Source: Planctomycetota bacterium
GTDB lineage: Bacteria; Planctomycetota; UBA1135; UBA2386
DNA: 33,563 nucleotides
Assembly (NCBI GenBank): GCA_016794565.1
Contig: JAEUHQ010000214.1
Coordinates: 1-33,563 of the forward strand
Direction of reading: 5' to 3'
How positions within the stretch are numbered: position 1 is the stretch's first letter; the number at the start of each line of letters is the position of its first letter. This document shows positions 24,988 to 32,936 of the stretch, one piece after another. The notes beneath the pieces are model-generated. The model ran no database searches. It worked only from the letters and a program-made list of their open reading frames with translations, and was not told where the DNA came from. The position numbers and the translations under genes are program-made.

Positions 24988-26094
24988 ATGCACCTGATCC
25001 AACGGATGAAGATCTGGAAGGAGCTTCGCGATCTCGAGACCCGAGCTCGCGAGGAGCCGTCGCCGTCGACATTCGTCGACCTGGGGCAGGTCTACATCAA
25101 CCTCGAGATGCACGACAAGGCGCAACGCGTCGCCGAGGACGGCCTCGCGCTGTTCCCGAAGTCCACCGAACTGCGCCAGCTCGTCGACTGTGCCCATCGC
25201 GGTGCGGGTCGGCAGCGCATCGCGGAGCTGCGGGCGAAGCTCACGCGCTCACCGAGCCCGAAGACGTTCCGCGAACTCGCGCAACTGCTGGTCGACCTGG
25301 GTGATTCGGCCGGTCTGCAGTCCATTTGCCAGGAGTGGAGCGTGCGATTCCCCGGTGACGCCGGCGCGTGGCTCGTCATCGGGCAGATGCGGCTCGTCAA
25401 CTTCTATCGCGACCTCGCGGCTCGGGAGGGCGCAGAGGCCGTTCGTTGCCTCGAGCAGGCGGTCCGGATGGACGCCAACGACGCGAAGGCGCGCAAGCTG
25501 CTCGGAGAAGTGCTCTATCGGATCGGCGCGGTCCGCAAGTCGCAGGAACACCTGACGACATTGCAGGAGTTCGATCCGAACGACGCGGAGGTCGCGGCGC
25601 TGCTGCAGCACGTGTCGGGCCTCGCCGACAGCGGCGGTGACGTCGCGGCCCTGCTCGCGGACGTCGAGTCGCAGGGCTGTCTCCTCCATCCGCCGCTCGC
25701 GGCAGCGCTGCCGAGGGGGCCTCAGGAAGACTCGATCGCGCTCGTGCGCGAGGGGCTCGCGCAGGTGGCGACGATCCCGGGTGTGCGCAAAGCCACGTTC
25801 ATCCAGGGCTCGCGCGCCTTGGTGAAGGGGGCGATTCGCGACGGGCGCGATCCGTTCCTCCGCGTGGTTCGAGTCGTCGCGAAGGCGGCGCACCGGTTCA
25901 CGCGGCGGCTCGACATCGGCAGCGCCAACAAGACGGTGCTCGAGGGCGACTTCGGCCGGATCTGCATCTGTGTCTACGGCGAAGCTCTCGCCGGTGCGCA
26001 GTGTGACGCCAACGCCGATCTCGACCGCGTTCTGGCGGAGCTCCAGGAGATCGTGGCCGGTGCGCTGCACCTGGTCGGAGGCAACGAAGCATGA
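24988..26094 (+). CDS. TPR protein with C-terminal roadblock/LC7-like domain
   Basis: 368 residues, no signal peptide, 15 bp after the receptor gene with a plausible GGAGA ribosome-binding site. Residues about 1-230 are TPR repeats ('TFVDLGQVYINLEMHDKAQRVAEDGLALFP', 'GAEAVRCLEQAVRMDANDAKARKLLGEVLYRIG'). A linker leads to a C-terminal module (about 265-360: 'IPGVRKATFIQGSRALVKG', 'AHRFTRRLDIGSANKTVLEGDFGRICICVYGEA') with roadblock-like alpha/beta order, though diverged. Roadblock domains form platforms for Ras-like and MglA-type GTPases. Its stop overlaps the next gene, itself a roadblock protein (ATGA). I infer an adaptor linking the receptor to the GTPase module; the roadblock call is moderate. 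Confidence 0.8.
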   Translation: MHLIQRMKIWKELRDLETRAREEPSPSTFVDLGQVYINLEMHDKAQRVAEDGLALFPKSTELRQLVDCAHRGAGRQRIAELRAKLTRSPSPKTFRELAQLLVDLGDSAGLQSICQEWSVRFPGDAGAWLVIGQMRLVNFYRDLAAREGAEAVRCLEQAVRMDANDAKARKLLGEVLYRIGAVRKSQEHLTTLQEFDPNDAEVAALLQHVSGLADSGGDVAALLADVESQGCLLHPPLAAALPRGPQEDSIALVREGLAQVATIPGVRKATFIQGSRALVKGAIRDGRDPFLRVVRVVAKAAHRFTRRLDIGSANKTVLEGDFGRICICVYGEALAGAQCDANADLDRVLAELQEIVAGALHLVGGNEA

Positions 26095-26450
26095 CGAAGA
26101 TCCAGGAAGCCCTCGCCGAACTGCACCGGCTCCAAGGCGTGAAGGGTGCGGCGCTGGTCACCCACGACGGTCTCATCGCTGCCCAGTCGCTGGACGCCCG
26201 CTTCTCCACCGACGTGGTGGCCGGTCTCACTTCGTACCTGATGATGACGACGAACCGCTGCCTCGAAGAGGGGCGTCAACCGAAGGCGGCGCAGATCGTC
26301 GTGCACGCGAGCAACGGCAAGGCCATCCTGACGAACCTGGACGACACGTGCCTGATCGTCCTCTTCGACCAGTTCGCCGATCCGGCGACGGCGCGCCGCG
26401 ACGTCCAGGAAGCCGCGCAGATGATCCGGCGCGCGTCGCGCATCTCCTGA
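26091..26450 (+). CDS. roadblock/LC7 domain protein
   Basis: 119 residues forming a single roadblock/LC7 domain: 'IQEALAELHRLQGVKGAALVTHDGLIAAQSL', 'VVAGLTSYLMMTTNRCLEEG', 'AQIVVHASNGKAILTNLDDTCLIVLFD' and a C-terminal helix 'ARRDVQEAAQMIRRASRIS'. Such proteins dimerise through a beta sheet and bind small GTPases as regulators or scaffolds. The start codon overlaps the stop of the TPR-roadblock gene, indicating coupled translation. It could pair with the TPR-roadblock protein, with the MglB-like protein downstream or with itself. MglB is longer and has a C-terminal tail that this one lacks, so it is probably not the GTPase-activating protein itself. Confidence 0.9.
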   Translation: MTKIQEALAELHRLQGVKGAALVTHDGLIAAQSLDARFSTDVVAGLTSYLMMTTNRCLEEGRQPKAAQIVVHASNGKAILTNLDDTCLIVLFDQFADPATARRDVQEAAQMIRRASRIS

Positions 26451-26474
26451 ACCACCGGGGCCTCCGTCGCGAGC

Positions 26475-26520
26475 GGGACACTTCCCGATTCCCCGCGGTT
26501 TCTGGAAGCCAGCTCAAGGG
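26475..26520 (+). promoter_or_regulatory. shared upstream element, copy B (before the MglA-like gene)
   Basis: The order is GGGA-CACT-TCCC (dyad, 26475-26486), then 10 bases, GGTTTCTGG (26497-26505), then CTCAAGGG (26513-26520), the same order as copy A at 21656. It also contains the small dyad CTGG-AAG-CCAG (26502-26512). It lies inside a 158-bp gap that separates the roadblock gene from the GTPase gene, which implies the GTPase and MglB-like genes have their own promoter. Confidence 0.55.
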
Positions 26521-26574
26521 GAGCCGGCATCCGGACCGATGACAGACGTGTCCTACGCGGGGCTCGCTTCAGTC

Positions 26575-26595
26575 CCGTGCGGCGTAAACGCACGG
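26575..26595 (+). promoter_or_regulatory. inverted repeat immediately before the MglA-like start codon
   Basis: The arms CCGTGCG (26575-26581) and CGCACGG (26589-26595) form a 7-bp stem with loop GCGTAAA, ending 13 bases before the ATG. The loop and stem also contain the 10-bp palindrome GCGTAAACGC. No Shine-Dalgarno-like sequence lies between the repeat and the ATG. It could be a repressor site or a 5'-leader hairpin limiting GTPase translation. Confidence 0.5.
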
Positions 26596-26608
26596 CATCG
26601 ATAGAACC

Positions 26609-27568
26609 ATGGTCCAGATCAACTTCGCGCTCAAAGAAGTCAACTGCAAGGTCGTCTACTACGGCCCTGGGATGAGTGGCAAGACCACCAACCTCGAGAT
26701 CGTGCACCAGAAGGCGCCCGAGGAGAACAAGGGCGAACTCACGTCGATCTCGACCGACGGTGACCGCACGCTGTTCTTCGACTTCATGCCGCTCGACCTC
26801 GGGAACGTCGCGGGCATGCGCACGAAGTTCCAGCTCTACACCGTGCCCGGTCAGGTCTACTACAACTCGACGCGCAAGCTCGTGCTGCAGGGCGTCGACG
26901 GCGTGATCTTCGTTGCGGATTCGGATCCCGACAAGTTCGAGGAGAGCATCGAGTCGTACGCGAACCTGATCGAGAACCTCGCCGAGTACGGCAAGGACGT
27001 TCGCGAGCTTCCGCACGTGATCCAGTACAACAAGCGCGACCTGCCGAACGCGATGCCCGTCGCCGAGATGGACAAGCGCCTCAACAAGTTCGGCGTGCCG
27101 ACCTTCGAGGCCGTCGCGTACACCGGCGAAGGCGTGTTCCCGACGCTGAAGACGCTCGCCGCGATGGTTCTCGAGAGCATCGAGAAGATCGACGGCCGCA
27201 ACCCGAAGAAGGCCGCTGCTCCCGCGCGGCCGGCGCCGGGCGCCAAGGCCGCTCCCGCCGGTGCGACGGCGACGGCCCGCGGACCCGGGGCGCGCCCCGC
27301 GGCCGCCGCGGGTGCTGCGACCGCGGCTGCGCCTGCTCCGAAGGCCGCTCCGGCTCGCAAGCCGGCGGCTGCTCCGGTTGCAGTTCCGGGGGCGCGTCCC
27401 GCTGCCGCCAAGCCCGCGCCCGCGCGCGCCCCGTCGGCTGCTGCGGCCAGCCACGCATCTGCGCCGCAGGGCAAGCGCGGCGTCGGAGTGGTCGTGATGT
27501 TGACAGTTGCCCTGATCGTGGCCGCTGCCGGCGTCGCCTACTTCTTCCTCGGCGACCAACTTCTCTGA
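26609..27568 (+). CDS. mglA: MglA-like small GTPase with Ala/Pro linker and C-terminal membrane helix
   Basis: 319 residues; ordinary MglA has about 195. Residues 1-195 are a full MglA G domain: P-loop 'GPGMSGKT' (19-26, K25), 'STDGDRTLFFDFMPLD', the MglA-type Walker-B variant 'LYTVPGQVYYNSTRK' with T78 where Ras-like proteins have Asp, and 'NKRD' (141-144). MglA in Myxococcus xanthus sets cell polarity and motility by cycling GTP with MglB. Here the G domain is followed by a low-complexity Ala/Pro/Lys/Arg linker (about 200-287) and a single hydrophobic helix at the C-terminus (about 291-314) with only five residues after it, a tail-anchor layout. It would hold the GTPase on the cytoplasmic face of the membrane. 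The linker codons stay GC-rich like the rest, so no foreign insertion is apparent. Confidence 0.92.
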   Translation: MVQINFALKEVNCKVVYYGPGMSGKTTNLEIVHQKAPEENKGELTSISTDGDRTLFFDFMPLDLGNVAGMRTKFQLYTVPGQVYYNSTRKLVLQGVDGVIFVADSDPDKFEESIESYANLIENLAEYGKDVRELPHVIQYNKRDLPNAMPVAEMDKRLNKFGVPTFEAVAYTGEGVFPTLKTLAAMVLESIEKIDGRNPKKAAAPARPAPGAKAAPAGATATARGPGARPAAAAGAATAAAPAPKAAPARKPAAAPVAVPGARPAAAKPAPARAPSAAAASHASAPQGKRGVGVVVMLTVALIVAAAGVAYFFLGDQLL

Positions 27569-27583
27569 GAGGAGGGCTCCGTC

Positions 27584-28102
27584 ATGGCGAACCAGAAGCG
27601 AATGTCGCAGAACGAGCGACTCCGTCACGACCGACTCACCTTCTACAAGGATGACGTCGATCGCATCGACAAGCTCCTCGCTGAGTTCCTCCGCTTGTCG
27701 GGTGCGAAGTGCGCGCTCCTCATCGACAAGGAGGGCCACCTCGTCACCAAGCGTGGAGAACTCCACACAATCGACATCGACACGATCTCCGCGCTCGTCG
27801 CGGGCTCGTTCGCGGCGACCAAGGAGATGGCGCGCCTGCTCGGTGAAGAAGAATTCACCGCGATGTTCCACCAAGGCGAGCGCGACAACATCCAGCTCTC
27901 GCTCGTCGGCGATCGCACGCTGCTGACCATCCTGTTCGACGATCGGACGACCGTGGGCATGGTGCGTCTCTACGCGAGCGAGACCGCCAAGAAGCTCGCC
28001 GACATCTACGCGGACGCCGCGAATCGCACCGGCGACGACCCCGGTCTCGGCGAGGCGTACGGTTCGGACGCGAAGAAGACGCTCGACAAGTTGTTCGACT
28101 GA
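27584..28102 (+). CDS. mglB: MglB-like roadblock protein
   Basis: 172 residues with a strong ribosome-binding site (GAGAGGAGGG) 15 bp after the GTPase gene. The roadblock domain (about 20-135) has MglB hallmarks: 'KCALLIDKEGHLVTKRGELHTIDIDTISALVAGSFAATKEMARLLGEEEF', 'FHQGERDNIQLSLVGDRTLLTILFDDRTTVGMVRLY', and a C-terminal 'TLDKLFD' resembling the acidic 'IDNLF' tail of M. xanthus MglB. MglB is a dimer that stimulates GTP hydrolysis by MglA, and its C-terminal helix also influences nucleotide exchange. The gene order here is mglA then mglB, whereas M. xanthus has mglB first. The GAP role is inferred from family and pairing. Confidence 0.88.
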   Translation: MANQKRMSQNERLRHDRLTFYKDDVDRIDKLLAEFLRLSGAKCALLIDKEGHLVTKRGELHTIDIDTISALVAGSFAATKEMARLLGEEEFTAMFHQGERDNIQLSLVGDRTLLTILFDDRTTVGMVRLYASETAKKLADIYADAANRTGDDPGLGEAYGSDAKKTLDKLFD

Positions 28103-28127
28103 CGCGTGCGCAGTGCTGGCGTGATGA

Positions 28128-28169
28128 CGAGCTGCGAGACGCGCGTGCGTTCGCAGCTCGCGCCGTTTT
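28128..28169 (+). terminator. hairpin after the MglB-like gene
   Basis: CGAGCTGCGA (28128-28137) and TCGCAGCTCG (28151-28160) make a 10-bp perfect stem with a 13-base loop, 25 bp after the stop codon, followed by CGCCGTTTTGG. A second T-run (TTTTT) follows at about 28179. The T-tract is weak, so it is a probable but imperfect intrinsic terminator ending the GTPase operon. Confidence 0.6.
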
Positions 28170-28465
28170 GGCTGTCGCGTTTTTCACGGCTCGCCAAGAA
28201 AAATCAGAAAAAACATGGAGTCGCGACCGCGGCGAAACCCGCTGCGAAAAGCGGCCTCCAACCGCTGACTGTCAGGGGGTTGAGAACCGATTCGCAGTAT
28301 CGGACGGTCGGCCGAAGACGCGGTATCTCAAGCGGCAGTAGCGGGTTCCGGTGAATTCGATTCCGGCACCTGCCGATCTGGTGGTCGTGGCCGGAACAGG
28401 CGGGCCCACGTACGTGTGCCCAAGCCGGCCTCATCCTTCCAAAACCCTAACAAGGACAGAGTGTA
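28170..28465 (+). other. non-coding leader region of the lysine-rich micro-ORF
   Basis: Between the mglB hairpin and the micro-ORF there is no convincing gene. The composition changes from AT-rich near 28180-28215 (AAGAAAAATCAGAAAAAAC) to GC-rich. A small dyad CCGG-N11-CCGG (about 28347-28365) resembles a tRNA T-arm superficially but has no cloverleaf. This may hold the promoter and 5' leader of the micro-ORF transcript; no -10/-35 match is convincing. Confidence 0.4.
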
Positions 28466-28528
28466 ATGGCTGCCAAGAAGAAGGCCACGAAGAAGAAGAA
28501 GGCCACCAAGAAGAAGGCCAAGAAGTGA
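28466..28528 (+). CDS. 20-residue lysine-rich micro-protein (AKKKATKK-type)
   Basis: ATG at 28466, stop at 28528, 20 residues: 13 lysines, 4 alanines, 2 threonines and the initiator Met, in KKKAT/KKKA units like the C-terminal tails of histone H1-like or DNA-binding basic proteins. Support for a real gene: a Shine-Dalgarno-like AAGGA about 9 bases before the ATG, and a strong intrinsic terminator 45 bp after the stop. It could bind nucleic acid or be a translated leader. It could also be the surviving tail of a longer basic protein, but no in-frame upstream coding is visible. Function is not known. Confidence 0.6.
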   Translation: MAAKKKATKKKKATKKKAKK

Positions 28529-28572
28529 GGCCTCCCGGGCTTGGCTTCGTGCCATGCCCGAACAGCGAATCT

Positions 28573-28611
28573 CGACGGGGTTCGGCATTGCCGAGCCCCG
28601 TCGCTTTTTTT
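28573..28611 (+). terminator. strong Rho-independent terminator
   Basis: The stem is CGACGGGG (28573-28580), a T-G wobble, then TCGGC pairing with GCCGA across loop ATT, then CCCCGTCG (28596-28603): 14 paired positions. It is followed by C and seven T (28605-28611). It faces the + strand and ends the micro-ORF transcript ahead of the convergent metG gene. Confidence 0.9.
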
Positions 28612-28699
28612 CCCGCCCGCCTCGTCGGGCGATGGGCCGTTGCCGCGCGCGGGGTGCGCTGCCGGCGGGCCCGGTCGGTGAGCGGGTCTGCGGCGCGGA

Positions 28700-30730
28700 T
28701 CAGTGCAGGCGCTGGCCGGCCTTCGCGCCAGTGTCCGGCGACAGCAGGTAGACCTCGCCGTCGGTCCCCGCGGCGACCACCATGCCTTCGCTGACGCCGA
28801 ACTTCATCGTGCGCGGCGCCAGGTTGGCGACCATGACGACGAGGCGGCCGACGAGGCGCTCCGGCTCGTAGGCACCCTTGATGCCGGCGAACACGTTCCT
28901 GGTCGGCCCGCTCCCCAGGCTGAGGGTCAAGCGCAGCAGTTTCTTGGCCTCCGGCACCGCCTCGGCTGCCACGATCTTGGCGACGCGCAGGTCGACCTTC
29001 TGGAAGTCCTCGATCGACACCTGCGCGGCGAGCGGCTCCTTGCCCAGCGCGTCGTTGGCATCCGCGGGGGTCGGGGCGCTCGCCGACGGAGCGGGCACCG
29101 CGGCTTCGGGGACGAACATCGCCTTCACGCGCTCCGGCTCGACGCGCGTGGCCATGTGTTCGAACTTCGCGATCGAGCAGCCGATGAGCGGTTCGGTCGT
29201 CGAGTTCCATCGATCGCACGGGCTCGCGAACAACCCGCTCGCGCGTTCGGCGAGGCGCGGCAGCACGGGCTGGAGGTACACCACGATCTGCCGGAACAGG
29301 TTCAGCACGACGGTGCACACGTTCCGCAGTTCGTCGGCGCGCGCCGGGTCCTTGCGAATCGTCCAAGGCGCCGTCCGCTCGACGTACTCGTTCGCCGCGT
29401 CCGCGAGAGTCATCACGAGCCGCATCGCCTCGCGGAAGTCGCACGCCTCGTAGGCGGCCGCGATCGCTTCGCCGGCCGTCGCGCCCCGAGCGAACAGGCC
29501 GCCGTCGTCCGGGTAGTGCGTCGCGAGCCCTGTCGACTCGACGAAGCGGGCCGAACGACTCGCAAGGTTGACCACGCGCCCGACCAGGTCGCTGTTGACC
29601 TTGCCGACGAACTCGTCGGCCTGGAAGTCGAGGTCGTCGATCTTGTCGCTCAGCTTGCTGGCGTAGTAGTAGCGCAGCCACTCGGGGTCGAGGTGTTCGA
29701 GGTAGCGCGCCGCGGTCACGAAGGTCCCCTTCGACTTCGACATCTTCTCCCCGTTCACGCGGAGGAAACCGTGGATCTGCACGCGGCGCGGGAGCTGATA
29801 GCCGCCCACGTGCAGCAGCGCCGGCCAGAACAGCGTGTGGAAGTAGGTGATGTCCTTTCCGAGGAAGTGCACGATCTCGCAGTCGGGGTTCTTCCACCAG
29901 GCGTCGAGCGAGCCACCGGACTTCTCGCACCAGTCCGTGGTGCTCGCGATGTAGCCGACCGGAGCGTCGAACCAGACGTACCAGAAGTTCCCCTTCGCGT
30001 CGGGGATCTCGAACCCGAAGTAGGGCGCCGGGCGCGACACGTCCCAGTCCTGCAGCGGCTTGTCGAGGAAGTGGCCGGCGAGGTAGTTCGCGACTTCCGG
30101 TTGGAGTGCGCCGCTTCGCTGCGTCCACTCCTCCAGGAAGGGCTGCAGCGGCTCGAGACGCACGAACAACTGGCTGCTCGGTCGCAGCTCCGGCGAAGCG
30201 CCGCTGTGCACGCTGCGCGGGTTCTTCAGCTCCGTCGCCGCGTAGGTCGAGCCGCACGACTCACAACTGTCACCGTACTGGTCCTTCGTGCCGCAGCGCG
30301 GGCAATCGCCGACGACGAAGCGATCGGCGAGGAACGTCTTCTGCACCGGGTCGAACAGGCGGTCGACCTTCCGTTCGACGATCAGGTTGCGGGCGCGCAG
30401 GTTCTTCCAGATGCCCGTGCAGACCGCGAGGTTCGACGCGCTGTTGGTCGATCCGTAGTGGTCGAAGGACACTCCGAACGCAGCGAAGTCGCGGCGGTGC
30501 TGCGAGGCGACGTCGGCGATCAGGTCCTCCGGGCTACGTCCCTCCTTCTGCGCACGGATCATGATCGCCGTGCCGTGCGTGTCGTCCGCGCAGACGTAGG
30601 CGACGCGGTGGCCGCGAAGTCGCTGGTAGCGAACGAAGATGTCGGTCTGGATGTACTCGACGAGGTGTCCGAGGTGGATCGGACCGTTGGCGTAGGGCAA
30701 CGCGCTCGTGACGAGGAGCTGGCGGGTCAT
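28700..30730 (-). CDS. metG: methionine--tRNA ligase
   Basis: 676 residues; charges tRNA-Met with methionine at the expense of ATP in the cytoplasm. Class I signatures are 'HLGH' (19-22) and 'KMSKS' (329-333). A zinc-binding knuckle has C143-x2-C146 and C156-x2-C159. The catalytic core also shows '[17 protein letters not shown]' and '[18 protein letters not shown]'. The C-terminal appended tRNA-binding (OB-fold, EMAP/Trbp111-like) domain is present: '[36 protein letters not shown]' and '[22 protein letters not shown]'-like. This is the full E. coli-type architecture. No operon partner is obvious; the EI24-like gene lies upstream on the same strand, 59 bp away. Confidence 0.97.
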   Translation of the reverse strand: MTRQLLVTSALPYANGPIHLGHLVEYIQTDIFVRYQRLRGHRVAYVCADDTHGTAIMIRAQKEGRSPEDLIADVASQHRRDFAAFGVSFDHYGSTNSASNLAVCTGIWKNLRARNLIVERKVDRLFDPVQKTFLADRFVVGDCPRCGTKDQYGDSCESCGSTYAATELKNPRSVHSGASPELRPSSQLFVRLEPLQPFLEEWTQRSGALQPEVANYLAGHFLDKPLQDWDVSRPAPYFGFEIPDAKGNFWYVWFDAPVGYIASTTDWCEKSGGSLDAWWKNPDCEIVHFLGKDITYFHTLFWPALLHVGGYQLPRRVQIHGFLRVNGEKMSKSKGTFVTAARYLEHLDPEWLRYYYASKLSDKIDDLDFQADEFVGKVNSDLVGRVVNLASRSARFVESTGLATHYPDDGGLFARGATAGEAIAAAYEACDFREAMRLVMTLADAANEYVERTAPWTIRKDPARADELRNVCTVVLNLFRQIVVYLQPVLPRLAERASGLFASPCDRWNSTTEPLIGCSIAKFEHMATRVEPERVKAMFVPEAAVPAPSASAPTPADANDALGKEPLAAQVSIEDFQKVDLRVAKIVAAEAVPEAKKLLRLTLSLGSGPTRNVFAGIKGAYEPERLVGRLVVMVANLAPRTMKFGVSEGMVVAAGTDGEVYLLSPDTGAKAGQRLH

Positions 30731-30789
30731 CGCCCGAAGGTAGCGAGGACCGATGGAGGTTCCACGTCTGCGGAGCCAGTGCCGCTCGA

Positions 30790-31656
30790 TCAGGCGGAGC
30801 GTCGGGCCGCAGACGGTGCGTTCTTGTCGAAGTGCAGGTAGGCGCCGGTCGCAGCCACGGTCGCTGTTCCGGCGAGCGCCAGGAGGTTCACGAACGGCAC
30901 GACGGCCGCGATCTGCAGGCCGCAGCCCACACCGAGCGCGCGCCAGCGGTTCGCCCGCAGGAGCGACAATCGCTCGGGCAACTCCATGCCGCGCGCCGCC
31001 ATCGGTGGCTCGAACCAGACCAGGGCCGCGATCGCGGCGCCGGTGAGCAGGACCACCGGCAGTCCGACCATCGGAACCAACGACGCGGCGAGGCCGATCG
31101 GCAGCGCCACCAAGGCATACCCGAGGACCCGCGCTCGCTCGGTGAGGCGCAGTGCAGTCGCCGGCTCGGCGACGGGCGCTTCACCGAGCATCGTGCGTTC
31201 GGCGGCGATGCGGACCGGTTCGTGCAATGCGCCGACGGCTACGTCGAGCAGGGAAGGGCCGACGAACATCCATGTCGTCAGGAGCCAGGTCGCGGGTCCC
31301 GAAGCGGCGTTCGCGGTGCGCCACGCGTCGAAGGGGCCCCAGATCGACCCGAAGCAGTCCCGGAATGCGGGCAGCAGCACGAACCACCCGAAGAGTCCGA
31401 GGGCGATCACGGCGACGGCGTTCGCGGTGACCGGAACGCGCAGGTGCCCGACGAATGCGGGGCGGTGCAGCAGCACGAACGGCGCGCGCGCGGCGTCGCG
31501 CAGTCCGCGCGAGAAGTCCAGCAGTGCGTTGCCGCGACCGGGGCGGATCTCGTGGTGGCCGTCGTAGGAGCGGGCGTGCCCAGGGCATCGGTGGCAGGCA
31601 GCCGGACCGGTGGCATGGCCACAGCAGGCGCATCGGATGGCGGGAGCAGTGTTCAC
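30790..31656 (-). CDS. EI24/CysZ-like membrane protein with N-terminal zinc ribbon
   Basis: 288 residues, GTG start at 31656. The N-terminus has a CxxC...CxxC knuckle (C9, C12, C21, C24) that could bind zinc. It is followed by a cytoplasmic linker, a first helix pair ('[19 protein letters not shown]', '[21 protein letters not shown]'), an amphipathic helix '[10 protein letters not shown]', and two more hydrophobic stretches ('[44 protein letters not shown]' and '[29 protein letters not shown]'). This is the EI24 domain layout of CysZ sulfate-uptake proteins. No sulfur-assimilation genes are near, so sulfate transport is only a possibility. The zinc ribbon is unusual for the family. Confidence 0.8.
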   Translation of the reverse strand: MNTAPAIRCACCGHATGPAACHRCPGHARSYDGHHEIRPGRGNALLDFSRGLRDAARAPFVLLHRPAFVGHLRVPVTANAVAVIALGLFGWFVLLPAFRDCFGSIWGPFDAWRTANAASGPATWLLTTWMFVGPSLLDVAVGALHEPVRIAAERTMLGEAPVAEPATALRLTERARVLGYALVALPIGLAASLVPMVGLPVVLLTGAAIAALVWFEPPMAARGMELPERLSLLRANRWRALGVGCGLQIAAVVPFVNLLALAGTATVAATGAYLHFDKNAPSAARRSA

Positions 31657-31766
31657 TCGGGGACGGGCCGGATCGATCGGAGAGACGCGCGGCGGATGCG
31701 GGTGCGGTCGCTTTCCTTGCCGAGGGCCGCTGTCTATCCTGCGGCGCCCGCGGCATCGAACGCACC

Positions 31767-32936
31767 ATGAGCGATCTCTACAAGGCTCTCGACTTCTTCA
31801 ACGTCGACGAACTCTACACCGACGAAGAACGCATGATCCGCGACACCCTGCGCTCCTGGGTGTCGGACCGCTTCATGCCGGTCATCGAAGAGCACAACCG
31901 CGCGGCGACGTTCCCGACGCACCTGATCCCCGAGCTCGGCGAGATGGGGGTGTACGGCGCGAGCCTCACCGGGTACGGCTGCGCTGGCCTGAGCCCGGTG
32001 GCCAGCGGGCTCATCTGCCAGGAACTCGAACGCGGCGACTCGGGGCTGCGGTCGTTCGTGTCGGTACAGGGCTCGCTGTGCATGTACCCGATCTGGGCCT
32101 ACGGCACCGAGGAGCAGAAGCAGCGCTACCTGCCCAAGATGGCGCAGGGGAAGCTGATCGGTTGCTTCGGTCTCACGGAGGCCGACTTCGGCAGCAACCC
32201 GGGCGGCATGCTGACCAAGGCGGTGAAGGACGGCGACCACTACGTCATCAACGGCAGCAAGTACTGGATCACGAACGGCTCGTGCGCCGACGTCGCGATC
32301 GTGTGGGCGAAGTGCGAAGGCACCTTCCGCGGGTTCCTCGTCGACAAGGGCACGAAGGGCTTCCAGGGCAAGCCGATCAAGAACAAGTTCTCGCTGCGTG
32401 CGTCCGACACGAGCGAGCTGGTCCTCGAGGACGTGCGTGTGCACAAGTCGCAGATGCTGCCGAACGTCGAGGGTTTGAAGGGCCCGCTCGGCTGCCTCAC
32501 GCAGGCGCGCTACGGCATCGCGTTCGGCGCGATCGGCGCCGCGCAGGCCGCGTTCGACGAAGCGTGCCGCTACAGCAAGATCCGCGTGCAGTTCGACAAG
32601 CCGATTGCGCGCTTCCAACTCGTGCAGAACAAGCTCGTCTGGATGGCGAACGAGATCACGAAGGCGCAGCTCATGTGCTGGAAGCTCGGCAAGATGAAGG
32701 AAGCCGGCACGATGCAGCACTTCCACGTGTCGATGGCGAAGCGCAACAGCTGCTGGATGGCCCTCGAGTGCTGCCGTCTCGGCCGCGACATCCTCGGTGC
32801 CAACGGCATCACCGACGAGTACCAGATGATGCGCCACATGTGCAACCTCGAGTCGGTCATCACCTACGAGGGCACGCACGACATCCACGGGCTGATCATC
32901 GGGCGCCAGCTGACCGGAGAAGACGCGATCCTCTGA
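31767..32936 (+). CDS. glutaryl-CoA dehydrogenase-type acyl-CoA dehydrogenase
   Basis: 389 residues, the GCDH size. This FAD enzyme oxidises and decarboxylates glutaryl-CoA to crotonyl-CoA in lysine, tryptophan or aromatic catabolism. Matching motifs: 'RSFVSVQGSLCMYPIWAYGTEEQKQRYLP' (the Arg and Ser-Val-Gln typical of GCDH), the FAD-binding 'GCFGLTEADFGSNPGGM', 'YWITNG', 'LRASDTSELVLEDVRV' and the catalytic base E368 in 'ITYEGTHDIHGLIIGRQLTG'. The ATG is 110 bp from the divergent EI24-like gene. No other lysine-degradation genes are in view; a general short-chain acyl-CoA dehydrogenase is less likely given the Arg/Glu pair. Confidence 0.92.
   Translation: MSDLYKALDFFNVDELYTDEERMIRDTLRSWVSDRFMPVIEEHNRAATFPTHLIPELGEMGVYGASLTGYGCAGLSPVASGLICQELERGDSGLRSFVSVQGSLCMYPIWAYGTEEQKQRYLPKMAQGKLIGCFGLTEADFGSNPGGMLTKAVKDGDHYVINGSKYWITNGSCADVAIVWAKCEGTFRGFLVDKGTKGFQGKPIKNKFSLRASDTSELVLEDVRVHKSQMLPNVEGLKGPLGCLTQARYGIAFGAIGAAQAAFDEACRYSKIRVQFDKPIARFQLVQNKLVWMANEITKAQLMCWKLGKMKEAGTMQHFHVSMAKRNSCWMALECCRLGRDILGANGITDEYQMMRHMCNLESVITYEGTHDIHGLIIGRQLTGEDAIL

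Noticed and set aside
28340..28375. TTCGATTCC-containing stretch resembling a tRNA T-arm.
   Set aside because: The flanking bases do not form a 5-bp stem around a 7-base loop and no acceptor or anticodon arm can be drawn.
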